Shown piece after piece: positions 24,879 through 36,239 of a DNA stretch of 64,000 nucleotides. The notes below the pieces were generated by a model. The model was not told the origin of the DNA. It searched no databases and was given only the letters and a program-made list of their open reading frames with translations. Source of the DNA: Haemonchus contortus (lineage: Eukaryota; Nematoda; Chromadorea; Rhabditida; Trichostrongylidae); assembly GCA_000469685.2 (NCBI GenBank), contig LS997564.1, positions 35,110,151-35,174,150 of the forward strand, written 5' to 3'. The translations under genes were made by a program, and so were the position numbers. How positions within the stretch are numbered: position 1 is the stretch's first letter; the number at the start of each line of letters is the position of its first letter.

Positions 24879-25172
24879 AGGATAAAAGGATGAGAAGCCT
24901 CTCGACATTGATCATTCCCGTTGTGGGTGAGCCCCGCATTCGACTTCCATTCAGAATTGTAGCGCTGTATTGGATGCGTATGCGGCCTACACAACGAGTT
25001 GTGGTGGTGAGCTGATGTACAAGTCAGTGCTTCTATCCTCCCAGACACGTCTGGTACTGACACCTCAGGGATGGAAGGCTCGGTTGGCCAAAGCCGATAT
25101 CGATCCTCGATTCGAACTTGTGACCTAACATGTATGGCCATGCACCACTTGCCACCACATCACACTCCCCCA
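24879..25172 (-). mobile_element. tRNA-derived SINE, copy B
   Basis: Same family and orientation as the copy at 23929-24214. The body (CATTCGACTTCCATTCAGAAT, TGATGTACAAGTCAGTGC, CTCCCAGACACGTCTGGTAC) and head (TTGCCACCACATCACACTCC) are present, with an AAGGATAAAAGGAT-type tail at the low-coordinate end. Confidence 0.78.
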
Positions 25173-25872
25173 TCTCTGCCCTCCCCCTTTAAGTAGTATA
25201 TCCGACTATTCCTGTGTATATATAGTCTAGGGATAGAGGAAGTTAAAGGTACATTGCACTGCAATGTCGATTCGGAGTAATGGCAGAGGTCTGGTCCCTC
25301 TGGTTTGCTATAGCCCATAACGAAATCGTTCGACCCACGGATTGTTCACAGGAAGCATGAAAGGAGAACCTACCTTATAAACGCCCGATGAAAAAGTTTG
25401 ACTCGAACGAATGTCTTCGAGCGAAAGTTCGCGGAATTGGCCAAGACGTGAGGTAATCTTGTTTCTCAAGTGCCAAACTAGAGCAAGCAAAAACCAAGGT
25501 TAACAACTCACTGAATTTGAGTTAATTTACTCAGAAATCAAGGCTTATCGATCGGTACCGAGTAAAACTACCGGTTTGTAGGCGCAGCGCGGAATCTGGG
25601 TATTCCAGTCCGATATAAAGTCAATGAAGTCGTACAGATATAAGTTGAGAGATGGCCATCGATCGGCAAGAGTGGGGGATGAAGTATTCTAAAGCTGAAA
25701 GACCCGGTTTGCGATGACGACTCTCACCATCGTCTAATGAAGGATAAGAAAAAGTATAAATCCTTTTGATAGAATCAATCCCTTTTTGGGCAGCCCCCCC
25801 CCTTCCCTCCCCCCTTTCAGCCTTTCAGATGAGTCTTACATCAACTAATGGACTGCTAAGGAATGGAATGGT

Positions 25873-25960
25873 TTGATTTGCATGTGAATCGAACCCGGAT
25901 CCGAGCCTCGGACGATACAGTGATAATGTGCACCACTACACCATCCTTGCCCTCATTCCC
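25873..25960 (-). repeat. Isolated tRNA-like SINE head
   Basis: On the minus strand, GGTGTAGTGGTGCAC (A-box-like) and GGGTTCGATTCAC (B-box-like) are spaced as in the SINE head, but the usual body is absent. Probably a fragment or a related family. Confidence 0.4.
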
Positions 25961-26589
25961 CTCCCCCGTTGATCGATATCGATTGGAAGTATCGATTTAT
26001 GCTTAGCAGACCAGAACGGGAATCGGAACGCTTGAATAGGTGGCTTCAGATTTGATAACTTCAGATCGAGAAAGTTGTGACAGAGAGGTAACATGGTATC
26101 GTACTCAAGCAGGAAGGGATGCCCCAAAATGACCAACATCAAGGTTTCTCCCAAACACTACACGGGGAGACGATAACTACTGTGACTACAAAACTTCTTG
26201 GCCACATGCCAATGGCCAGAAACTAGAAAGAGTCGGAAATGTTCTGCCATGAAGACAATCCATACCACAAACCACAATTACAACGAGGACAACGAAATCA
26301 ATGCAATGGAAAAGTTTTTGCCCAAAAAAAATTGCCCGATGACCTTGGTTTAGCGCAAATCACAAAAAACAAAAGAAGATGTCGCAGAGAGACTGTTAGA
26401 TTGATTCGAGATGATTCATGAGTGTAGGACGTTTGAGGTGGAGGAAAGGGAGACAAGGAGAGAGGTAGCGAACGATTGACCCTAATCGCTCCACACGCCA
26501 GCCAGCTCTCTCTCTCTTTCAATTCATTGCGTCGAATTCATCAGCGGTCAAACAGCGGGCGTCGGCCGCTTTTCAAGATCAGCGCCAAT

Positions 26590-26700
26590 CCCAAGAACCT
26601 AAAGTCTTTTGGCGTTGATCAATACCGATTTGGGGTACGCCATGACATTCAACTTCCTTCCAGAATGTTGGTGGCGTTTTTGAATATATTTGGTGTGCGG
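26590..26700 (-). repeat. SINE fragment (tail and body)
   Basis: Matches the low-coordinate part of the SINE family (CTTTTGGCGTTGATCAATACC, then ATTCAACTTCCTTCCAGAAT) and then breaks off. Strongly diverged. Confidence 0.45.
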
Positions 26701-26914
26701 GACCCTTAAGTACCCCAAGATGTTTTTGTGAACGATATGTGTTATTTAGCCACCATTTTATGTCAGCAGAAGGGTGGAAGTGCTTCAGTGGGGAAGTAGT
26801 GAACTACCACATACGCATGGTCCCGGAATCGGATTCGGGACCGATATAGCCTGAATTCGATTCCAGGACCACGCCTGGGTCAACCATATCCTTCCATCGC
26901 TCCAAGGTCACTTA

Positions 26915-27060
26915 ATTTGTACCATTCTCGTCTGGGAGGAAAAAAACACTGACTTGTACATCGGTTGGCCAACCCAATTCACTGTAAAGAGTACATGCGC
27001 ATTCAATACTCCTATATGATTCTGAGTAAGAGGCAAATGCGGAGTGCAATCCAAAAACGG
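26915..27060 (+). repeat. SINE fragment, opposite orientation
   Basis: A reverse-orientation piece of the same family, with TCGTCTGGGAGGA, ACTGACTTGTACATCGGTTG and GCGCATTCAATACTCC. The head is missing. Confidence 0.55.
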
Positions 27061-27407
27061 GACCAGGCAAAATTTGGAACAAATGACATAGGCGTAATTC
27101 AGTCACTGGAGAGAATTTGAATTTCTATAAAGATTTCACCAGGGGCTCTCTCAGTGTGAACATCGATAACTAGCATCAAAAATCAGTTGTGAGAGTTACA
27201 GTAAACCGCAACTCCGAATAGATGCATACTAGTCATCTGGAAGATCGTTAGCAAGGGTTACAATCCCTTTTTGATTGAAAGGAGCACCCATTTTCAGATG
27301 GTTCTGTATCCATAAGCAGGATGTAGGCTCAGATCTCAACAGACAGCAAGACAAATAAGCCTCCCACTGTCTCCGAGACAACTTTTTGATAGAAGGCTCA
27401 TATTAAA

Positions 27408-27591
27408 AGGATAAAGACCTGGGGTGTTAGTCAATCCCATCTGAGGGACGCCTACGCGTTCGACTCCAATTTAGAATCGTAATGACTCATTGAACTCATT
27501 GAATGAGTATGTGGCCTATATATATGGGATTTGAACCCGTGACCATGCGTATGTGAAGTGCGTCACCTGCCACTACACTAACTCCTCCCAG
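27408..27591 (-). mobile_element. tRNA-derived SINE, copy C (internally deleted)
   Basis: The tail AAAAGGATAAAGAC, the body start GTTAGTCAATCCCATCTGAG and the tRNA-like head (GGATTTGAACCCGTGACC to CCACTACACTAACTCCTCCC) are present. The middle of the body is deleted after GTGGCCTATA. Confidence 0.72.
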
Positions 27592-28076
27592 GTCTGAATA
27601 AGGATGATAAAAATAAATAAGTATTTGACTGGGATTAGTGAAATATTGGTTTGAATATTTGTTTCACTTCGAAAGTCGTCTATTCGGAGTACCCACTCTA
27701 TTAATATCATTATTCTAATGACAAGTCGAATCCGAATCCCACAGAAGATTTGATTGATGCAGAACGAACGATTCCAGTGGCTGGAACCTCTACGCCCCGA
27801 AAACGTACGGAAACAAAAAATACTTCTATGACAAATTGATTGCGACAAATCTGTGCTAATCGCTTTGTGTCACTTGAGATAGCTTACACATTTCTAAATA
27901 AAACGCAAACCGAAACTTGTATCCAAATCACTTTGTTTATTTATTTTTTATCTATTTATTGATGTGGACGAAGATGGGATTGTGCCAGGAGGGACGTGGT
28001 GTTAAGATCGATGCCAGAATGAACGCGTGCCGCAGTAATTCCAACCTTCCATCTTTCTCGGATCGCTGAGTCGTTA

Positions 28077-28235
28077 CCAGACTCTTCTGAATGGATAGAA
28101 GTACAGGCTTGTACTTCGGTTGGTCACCGCAAGCCACTGCATAGGCCACATACCCATTCGAACGTCACTGCGATTCTGTATGGAAGTTCAATGCAGGAGT
28201 GCATCCCTCAGACGGGATTGATTAAGTGCGGGTCG
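28077..28235 (+). repeat. SINE fragment, opposite orientation
   Basis: Reverse-orientation body with GGATAGAAGTACAGGCTTG, GCCACATACCCATTCGAACG and CTCAGACGGGATTGATTAAG. No head. Confidence 0.5.
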
Positions 28236-29194
28236 AATGCGGGCAGATTTCAGAAATGGAACTGACCAACGCCTAGGAGTTTATTCTTATTCCTATGAAT
28301 AAAAGGCACGCCAACTCTGACCACCGATGCGGAAAGCTGAGAAGCAGTTATTATCTTCCAAAGAGATGGTCTTTATTCCAACTCGTTACCAATGAGCATT
28401 GGCTGTCTTTAGATCATCCTATCCATAGAGCAGTAGTACCGGGCAACTTGCACTCCAGCGTAGTTAAGTTAATCATACTTTTGGTCATGGATATCTCGAG
28501 CTTGTCGAAAATCCCTGTTCCAGAACGCGGAACGTCGTAGAGATTCCTCATCCGGCTCCTATTGAGACATTTTATTATAGTTTCATGGTCGAATCGAATC
28601 TTCACCCGGTTATTCGTCGTTTTTCAACAAACCATAAAAGTCTGGTTCATCGCAGTCATGGCACAACCGCAGGAATGGAGGGCAGTACGCGCAATAAACT
28701 GAGATGGTTCCGAAGAAGACTACCTGGCAGCATTAGGTCCACGACCGATCATGACAGAAAACACTTCGACATTTCCAGAACGAAAATCATACCGTACCAT
28801 GAAATCAAAGCGACAGTACGCTCCAATCATTCAACTTCTGCGATCGCACAGCAGTTCGATGGAGCGCCTGCTATGAACCTAGGATGTGGCCATGTTGAAG
28901 ACACCGCCCTTCCCAGACTGGCTACGGATTGTTTAAAAAAAGGTAATTTGAAGGTTGAGACTGTATCTTTCTGAAGGAGGTGGTTACACGGAGTTCCACC
29001 TCGAATACGTTCTAGTCATTCATCACCATTGCCAACTGAATCGCTGCTGAACTTTGTTTTGAAGCCAGTGAGTGCTTCCTAGCCTTCCAAGCTAATCTCA
29101 ATCCCGTCTTCGTGAAGTCGCAAGAAATCAGTGTAGAGTGCCTGCCTGCAAACCTGCCGAATCATCAGAAACCTTGACCACCCGCCGCATTGGA

Positions 29195-29267
29195 GCCTCG
29201 TTAGCTCAGTTGGTAGAGCGTTAGACTTTTAATCTAACGGTCAGGGGTTCGAGTCCCCTACGGGGCT
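29195..29267 (+). tRNA. tRNA-Lys (anticodon UUU)
   Basis: A full 73-nt cloverleaf can be drawn. Acceptor stem GCCTCGT pairs with ACGGGGC including one G-U pair. The D arm is TAGCTCAGTTGGTAGAGC. Anticodon stem TTAGA/TCTAA encloses loop CTTTTAA, giving anticodon UUU. The T arm AGGGG-TTCGAGT-CCCCT carries a consensus B box. T33 is present. The discriminator base is T, which is unusual. Looks functional. Confidence 0.88.
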
Positions 29268-29684
29268 TGACGTTTTGCTGGATAATGAATTTTTCAATAA
29301 TGATACAAAATCGAATACAAGTTATATAGGTCAATCGATCCCTCTTAAAAAAAGCTTTTAGAACAGATTTTGAAGGGCGCGCTACAATAGGGGATGAGAA
29401 CGGCGAAGGGATATTGATGAATGCCTCAACACAGAAAACAATAAACAAAAACCTTCCCGGTGATTGTCTGATAGCAATGTCCTCAGAATATCAGGTTCAG
29501 AAGTGAAGGTCAGAGAAACAAGTCAGTAGGAATGGGCGTGGCTGTCGTGTTTACTCTTTACGACTGCAGTTGACCAGTTCGATTCCGTGACGTCTATAGT
29601 TAATCCTCCCATTAATCTTCCAGTGGATCACTTCCGTTCAAGTAGTCCTACGGGAATGTCAAAAAGCTAGGTAAACAACCATCT

Positions 29685-30182
29685 AACCAGGGAGGGGTAG
29701 TCTACTTACCGTGGGACTTTGAATGGAGACCCAGATAAACCGATAGAGTTTTGAATGCTGTTTACGAAAATGGAAATTAAAACTGCTAAATGATTCTACT
29801 TAAAAAGTTATGGGGGCCCAAATTTCGCTCGACAGTAGAATCAATTGGAAAGCGAACTCGTCGCTTCCATATCAAACGCCCACGTGACGTAGTGGTAGAG
29901 GTCTCGCTTTGTGGGCGTAAAATGAGGGGTCCCTTCCCGCCATTGTCCGGCCTTTTGCAAAGTGTTTTTTTTTTTCATTTTATCAAAGGCTCTCTAAACG
30001 TTTTCTGATATTTCTTTAGACAATTGATACTACTGTAGAGCAAAATGCGGGCCCCCATAACTTTTTAAGTAGAATCATTTAGCAGTTTTAATTTCCATTT
30101 TCGTAAACAGCATTCAAAACTCTATCGATTTATCTGGGTCTCCACTTAAAGTCCCACGGTAAGTAGACTACCCCTCCCTGGT
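29685..30182. mobile_element. Foldback element with long (about 170-bp) inverted arms
   Basis: The left arm, starting ACCAGGGAGGGGTAGTCTAC, is repeated inverted at the right end with a few mismatches. Matching continues through GATTCTACTTAAAAAGTTATG and, less well, to about 29855 and from about 30015. The 160-bp centre has no transposase. A clear target duplication is not visible. Likely a non-autonomous DNA element. Confidence 0.85.
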
Positions 30183-30502
30183 AAGTCTATCTCACAAACA
30201 CTTCTATCAAAATCTCATTTGAAACAGAAATTATTTTCGAGAAGTTTCACGCAAAAATAAAAAAACGACTAGAAATTATAGGTTTTTTTTTCTTTGGGGA
30301 CCAATTTTCTGATAAAATAAGGAAGTGGTGATAAGTGATAATAAACAATTATGTAAACAAAGATGATAAACAAAAATACAACATTTGCATAAATGTGACA
30401 TAAAAAGTAAATAAGTAACGCAACTATAAATAACATGGTTTGCATCGAAGGACTTAATATAATAATGAAAATTGATACTGAAATGATGCTAATGGCAAGC
30501 CG

Positions 30503-30510
30503 AATAATAA

Positions 30511-30555
<45 letters not shown>
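30503..30555. repeat. (AAT)n microsatellite
   Basis: Tandem AAT/TAA repeat immediately beside SINE copy D; the same repeat resumes at 30844 on the other side of the SINE. Confidence 0.95.
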
Positions 30556-30556
<1 letters not shown>

Positions 30557-30843
30557 GGATGGAGTTTTTTTATCAATACCTTCTAAGGGATGCGCCCCGC
30601 TTTTGACTTCCATTTAGAATAGTAGTGGCGTAATGAGTGCGTATGTGGTCTATACAACGACTTGCGGTGGCCAGTCGATGTACAATTCCGTGTTTTTATT
30701 CTCCCAGACGAGTCTGGCACCAATTTAGCGACCCTGTAGGGATGGAATGCTTGGTTGGCTTGGGCGGATAACGATCCGGGGCTCGAACCCCTGACCGTGC
30801 GTGTGAGGTAGTGCGCCACTTGCCACTATATCACCTCCGCCCC
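30556..30843 (-). mobile_element. tRNA-derived SINE, copy D
   Basis: A near-full copy on the minus strand. The head starts GGGGCGGAGGTGATATAGTG, with B box GGTTCGAGCCCC. The body contains ACTTGCGGTGGCCAG and the tail ends in ATCCTTT. It sits inside an AAT microsatellite that continues on both sides, consistent with insertion into the repeat and an AATAATAA-type duplication. Confidence 0.85.
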
Positions 30844-30902
30844 AATAATAACAATAATAATACCAATAGTAATAATAATAGTCTCCAACTTCTCTCTTGC
30901 TT

Positions 30903-31600
30903 TAACCTCGGCATAGCTGTTATTTGTGATATTTACGATCTTGTGCCACACGAGGTTTTTAGGTGGAACAATTTATTTGGTCAAACGGCCTAACGTTTCG
31001 ACGCAATCGTCGTCTTCAGAGGCCTAAACGTGAATCGAGGTGATTTACACGTCATCCAATAAGCGCCTTAAACCCTATTGCAAACTGAAGATTTACTGGA
31101 AACCCGTATTTTGCAAGCGACTCACCAAGGTTCCACCGCTCACGCGGAAAAAATCCGCTGTCGCCACAGGCGACTGTCAGTAGCGAATGAGACTTATTGC
31201 TGTCTCCCTTATATTTGTGATAAGGAAGATCTCGTTATACTGCTACTGATTCACAACTCGCAGTGCGGTATATATGGCAAAAAATCATCAGTTATGGACG
31301 GGCACTCATCTCTGCCGTTCATCTTTGGATTTCTTTGGAAAATCCAGAACGCCTCTAATGCTTTTCTTGCCGAGGTTTCCGTCTCCTGCTCCAATATCGT
31401 GCACTTAATTTCAAAGTTGTTGTTATTGTGCTCCTCAGATTTATGTCTACCAAGCGGTGTCATCAAGCTGCCACGCCTCATACCTGCTAGATGTTCCTTA
31501 GTTCGTACAGCCAATTGTCTTCCAGTTTCTCCGATGTATGTTGATGCACATGCCCGGCACTCTATCTGGTAAATTACGCCTATCAGAGCGCAATCATGAT
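30903..31600 (-). mobile_element. Penelope-like retroelement 3' fragment
   Basis: The GIY-YIG coding part (31251-31600) is followed on the minus strand by about 350 bp of 3' sequence containing a hammerhead-like core at 30994-31019. Penelope-like elements typically encode a reverse transcriptase with a C-terminal GIY-YIG endonuclease and carry hammerhead ribozyme motifs in their termini. No reverse-transcriptase ORF was found upstream (31600-32600), so the element is 5'-truncated. A second terminus with a related core lies at 49724-49830. Confidence 0.75.
31251..31600 (-). pseudogene. GIY-YIG endonuclease domain of a Penelope-like element
   Basis: An open frame of about 115 codons on the minus strand ends with the stop at 31251. 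It shows the family signatures in order: GVIYQIECRACA (the GIY motif, with the CxxC typical of this clade), YIGETGRQL (the YIG motif), RTKEHLAGM (conserved Arg and His), a metal-binding Glu region (ALEAFWIFQRNPKMN) and GRDECPSI. The domain is free of stops and so is relatively recent. It nicks target DNA during retrotransposition in intact elements. The rest of the polyprotein is missing. Confidence 0.85.
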
Positions 31601-33404
31601 CAGTAATAATAATAAGTAATAATAATCATGATAATAATAATAATAAAAACATTAATAGTAATAGGTAGATATGAGGATGGAAGATACGTCTTGCGACACT
31701 TTAGACAAGTTGGCGAATTTTATATTTGTTGGTTTAATATTTACTTTGTAATTTTGCAATTTAATATCTTTTGTTTGAATTTATATGTTATTAATTTTAC
31801 ATTTGGTTTTTTTTTTTCAAAAAGAGTTTTGGTTTTTTTCATTAGGAACATGTTTAAGGTGTTGCACGACTAAACTTCCAGCCTAATATATAATAATGAT
31901 ATTAAATTTAAGGTAATAATAATAGTGTTTGGGTGAAAATTCCAAACATAGAACGAAAAAATGGGCTACTATAAGTTATTATTGGCAATAATAATAAAAA
32001 TACGATTCTGACCCTATCATTAGTCTCCCGATCTCGCTCTAGGTATGGGAGCACATAAGCTTGGAACACCTGTTCTTAGACTCATGAAAAAATATCCCCT
32101 TTAAAAAAAACCCCGGCCCTAAACAAAATCCAGACCTCCTTCAGGATTCAGTAGCCATGAATCCACTTTGCATAACTTTTTTGATTTTAAATTCTGTCCT
32201 CACGTTGCCATATCTTCTGTCTCGCTCTCTTTCAGACACTATTTGAAGTTACCCCTTCACCTTATCTTTCTGATGAATCAGCCTACGAATATCACACCGG
32301 CGCGCCCTGAATATGCCAGTTGTGCAACATCAAAATAAGGGCTAGTGATCGCTTGCCGCTATCAGTTATCTTTGACAAGAATTGGTGGCCGAGCGCATCA
32401 TGTCGCGCTCGGTCGTCATCGCCGACTGACCCACATACCATGGCGTACTTTGCGAACAACCCAACTCAAGAAATTTCGTCACTGATAACATGATAAGGGG
32501 TGAATCGGTGCAAGCATTACTCTTGAAAAGCAATTGAGTCCTTAGATGGTAAGACTGCAAGACAAAGTATCTCTAATTACGAGAAGGATCACCTAAGTGT
32601 GGAAGTTGGGGTCCTGTTCCTTCTACCCCAAGCCAAAGATGGAAGCGTTTCAAGTCACAGGAACTACACAGCAATCCGGCAGTTTGAACTCACCGGTTCG
32701 ACCCAATACTTGGTATGGCCTAAGCAATCAATTGGTCGCAGGTTGGTTGAGAAAGGCGAAAACGCCTTGCTCAAAGAGGTTTCTTTAGAGGTGCAGCCAC
32801 CACTTCTGGTGTGAACGATAGCTGGATGCATGGCATACCCTGGAGGCACCAATTCTGCTTTCTACCATCATCATTTCGTAAGGATAAAGGATGGTAGCCT
32901 GCCTGCCTGAAAACCAAAGGGTTTGAAAACCTATCAAGCCCATCGAAAAAGCCTGATATCCCCGCAACTGTAGGAAAGTTCTATACAGACATTTGGCTGC
33001 TGTCGTTGTGACAGACCGATGTGTATTCAATCGAATTAAGAAGTTTTCAAGCTTAGGCGCTTTTATGAGGGACTTGCCTGCTCCAACAACGACACCCTTT
33101 ACATTAGCGGATTTTCGAAGATGCTCTATTCTCAGAAATATGACCAAAGTAAAGCAAAAATCACCCACCTCAATACCGGCCATTAAGTCATCCTTGGTAT
33201 TTTCTAGCAGATGCCATTAAGTTCTAGCGGAAGTCGATATTTGCTTTCCGGGGAGTCGATCCTTGCCTGCATTCATATCAATGACTCGAGTAGAAGGCGA
33301 CATACAGGCATCCTGAAGTCAAGAACAATCATCCAATTACTGTTATCTACCGTATCCCCCTGAAAACCGATTCCCACAGAACACTAGGTCAGAGAAGTGG
33401 TTTT
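31601..33404. other. Unassigned, ORF-rich patch
   Basis: ORFs at 32599-32814 (plus) and 32785-33183 (minus, 132 codons) look partly coding but show no domain I recognise. AT microsatellite-like sequence occupies 31600-31660 and 31880-32000. Confidence 0.3.
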
Positions 33405-33418
33405 GTGGCCCACACATC

Positions 33419-33590
33419 GCACCTGTGCATTCAGTCTATGGAACGTGAAACTTATTCACTTGTTCGAGCCAGTGACACAGCGAAACGGAAGCGAAATCCG
33501 ATGGCATGGCGCAATCGACGGCTAGCTAAACCTCAAGGAGCTCTCGACTACGATTCACTTAGCGACGCAGAGGAGAAGGAGAGGCAGTAG
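33419..33590 (+). CDS. Possible orphan terminal exon
   Basis: A good acceptor (TGCATTCAG) near 33423-33431 opens a frame to the TAG at 33588-33590. It encodes SMERETYSLVRASDTAKRK, then a basic stretch (NPMAWRNRRLAKPQGA) and an acidic end (DYDSLSDAEEKERQ). Composition looks coding, unlike its surroundings. No upstream exons in phase were identified. It could be the last exon of an unrecognised plus-strand gene or a relic. Confidence 0.3.
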
Positions 33591-35974
33591 CCCATATATC
33601 CCACTTCCAGCGATCTCCCATTTCCAGCAACCTGACGCTTCCTGAACTAGCACCAGACATTCGCTACTCATTCTCTGTACAGGGGCCCTTGGCCCAATTC
33701 TGAGCTGATAGCAAATTTGTTCAAAAGGATAGAAGGTTTGGAGAGCGAGGGCATTAATTAGCCCATCCAGCCATAAGCTGGTTTTTGCACACCGTTGTAA
33801 GAATTACATAAGCATACAAAAACTACTAAGATTCCGGACTGGAGTCGAATGAGTGGACACTTTTGAAAAACTGAAATGATGGATGGTTTTGTCGCTGCTG
33901 ACATCATACCCAAGCCAGCTTAGGTAGCCTTTAGTGTACCTAATGACTCATCCCAGTACAGAAGAAACCGGCCACCGTATCCATCTTCGTCTTTGTAGTG
34001 AAGCGTCAATGTGAGACTAGCCTATGGACTGGTACAAAAACGAAAACGTTGCGAAAATCCTTATCCGCTGAATGCATTTTCCGGTCTTAGCAAACGATGA
34101 ATTAGCGCAAGATCAATCAGGATTTTCCAATGAGAGCAGAAAAAAGCTGAAGATACAGTCCCCATTTTAGGGGCTTGTAACGTAAAAACACATACCTCGG
34201 ATCGATAAGTTGGACCACCACGGATTTGTAATCACTTCAGATGTACTGAGCTTGTAAACTACCATGGAATCGTTTTCTTTTTGCATTTAATTCGTGACAT
34301 TGAATTGAAAACCATCCCAATCCTTGCTGCAATCTACATAGAATATCAGCACACTCAGGACGGTCAATACGGATGAGAAACCGAGACTTCAGTACAGTCA
34401 CGTGTGAACAGCTCCCATCCAACTGAAGATGACACAGCAACGGCTACATTGGTACGAGAACGTGTTGAGAAGAACCAAAGATCATCCGTAAGAGAAGTCA
34501 TGCAAGTCAAAGTCAAAGCCTTAAACTTTCAAAGCCATCACGAGGAGTCCTGAAGGAAGGTGGAAGGTCGTCATCAGGAAAGACCACTTCGAACCAAAGG
34601 TGACGGCTTAAGATGCCGCAGACCGACGAATATGGCGAGACCTAACAAAATCAGCAAACTCCCAGGATTAAAGCTTGGGAGAAGACGAAGAAGAACAATA
34701 ACCACGACGGTGGATAGATAGTACCGATTTGCGTGCTACCACACGCATGGTCCGACTACCTAACTCCAGACCAGTAACTCCCTGAGCGAACAAAGTCCTC
34801 CAACATCCCGGGGTCGATTCTTCGATGACATACTTCTCTGAAGGATAGAAGTGCACTGAGTTGACTATTGGCTCCACAACCCATTCGATGAGCCACGTAG
34901 GCATCCAAACTGAGCGACGGTATTACATGGATGTAAAAAGCATGGGCACATACCAAAATGGCATTGATGGACACCAAAAAGATTCCTGCTGTCATCAACA
35001 TTCACAAATAGCAGAACTACTCTCTGTTCGGGAACTAGTTTTTGCCATGAAGATCTTCTGTACTCCCTGTCATGGCTCAAAAATCTCAAAAAATACAGCT
35101 CAAAAAACCCAAAAAAAGAAAACGTGGCAGCATTCACAGTCTGCGACATTGGAAAATCGAGGAATTGATCGATACGTATTTGTTACATGGCTACGGATTT
35201 CGCGACTCCACGATGACATAGACTTTGAGCGCTACCATGCATCACGTGAATCAAAAATTCCGCTCACCTGCCATTCACATTCGCCTCTCCTGATCCTATG
35301 TTCCTTAATGCTGGAGCCTTCTGGCATGGGACCATTTTCGATGTCTCAGATAGTTCGAAGAAGTCATCTGGTGACTAGTACAACCATCAATCGCTTCCAG
35401 TTTTGACTCACTGAAGCTAGGCAGAGAACATCAGGGAATCAGCTTTCTATCGCGAATCTAGGCCAATTGAGATATCCAGTACGGAAACGAGGAAGGTCAT
35501 TCTAAAATGCTGTGAAAGAGCTAAGGGAAGCACTGAATTCATAGTTTGAGACGATTGAAAGAATGTTACCGTACAGTTCGATGTACCCGTACTCAATCTC
35601 CTGGGAGTTACCGGTTGATGAGTAGGAATGTATCTCGTGCTCGCATCCTGCTCATCAATCAATGATCCCAAAGTGACTTAGGCGAAGATCCTGTGAATGT
35701 TGTGGTTCAATGGAACAGAACAGTAAGAGTTACAGTATGCTCATAGCAGTTATGACATTAAGTTGCAAAAATAGTTGAAAATAAAAATTGAAAAAATCAA
35801 TAAAACGGATAGACGAACGCGAGGCGGGAGAGGCATTACGAAGTGAACGAGTATGGAGATTGGTAGATCAAACTGACAGACGAAGATCAGACTGTAACAG
35901 CAACTTCGGTAAAGTAGCTAGAACCAGTAAACACATTATTGAGTAAACAACCTAGGGATCACAGTTACTGTAGG
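33591..35974. other. No supported gene
   Basis: The longest frame (34861-35406, 181 codons) begins in what looks like a worn SINE fragment (about 34840-34990) and has low-complexity Lys/Gln/Thr content. I see no domain and do not call it. Confidence 0.4.
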
Positions 35975-36235
35975 AATAAAGGATAAATGATAAAGCTTTT
36001 GGCGTTAACCAATCCCGTATGAGGGTTGCGCCTTCGCATTCGACATCCATTCAGAAACGTGGAGGGATATTGAATGCGTATGTGACCTATTCAATGACTT
36101 GCGGTGGCCAGCCGATGTACAAGTCAGTGCTTTTATCCTTCCAGACGGTCTGTTACCAATTAACCGACGGATGGAAGGCTCGATTGGCCTAAACGGGCAT
36201 CGGTCCGGAATTCGAACCCCTGACCGTACGTGTGG
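35975..36235 (-). mobile_element. tRNA-derived SINE, copy E (head-truncated)
   Basis: The tail AAAGGATAAATGATAAAGC, the body (GGCGTTAACCAATCCCGTATG, ACTTGCGGTGGCCAGCCGAT, AAGTCAGTGCTTTTATCC) and the B-box region TTCGAACCCCTGACCGT are present. The 5' head ends abruptly near 36235, before the A box. Confidence 0.8.
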
Positions 36236-36239
36236 AAAT

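Noticed and set aside
28585..28974. 129-codon plus-strand ORF
   Set aside because: His/Arg-rich with no recognisable family and no flanking splice signals in phase.
31078..31572. 164-codon plus-strand ORF
   Set aside because: Antisense shadow of the GIY-YIG domain, whose signature residues are on the minus strand.
34861..35406. 181-codon ORF, longest single ORF in the window apart from exons
   Set aside because: Begins in a degraded SINE-like fragment, has low-complexity composition and no domain or splice context.
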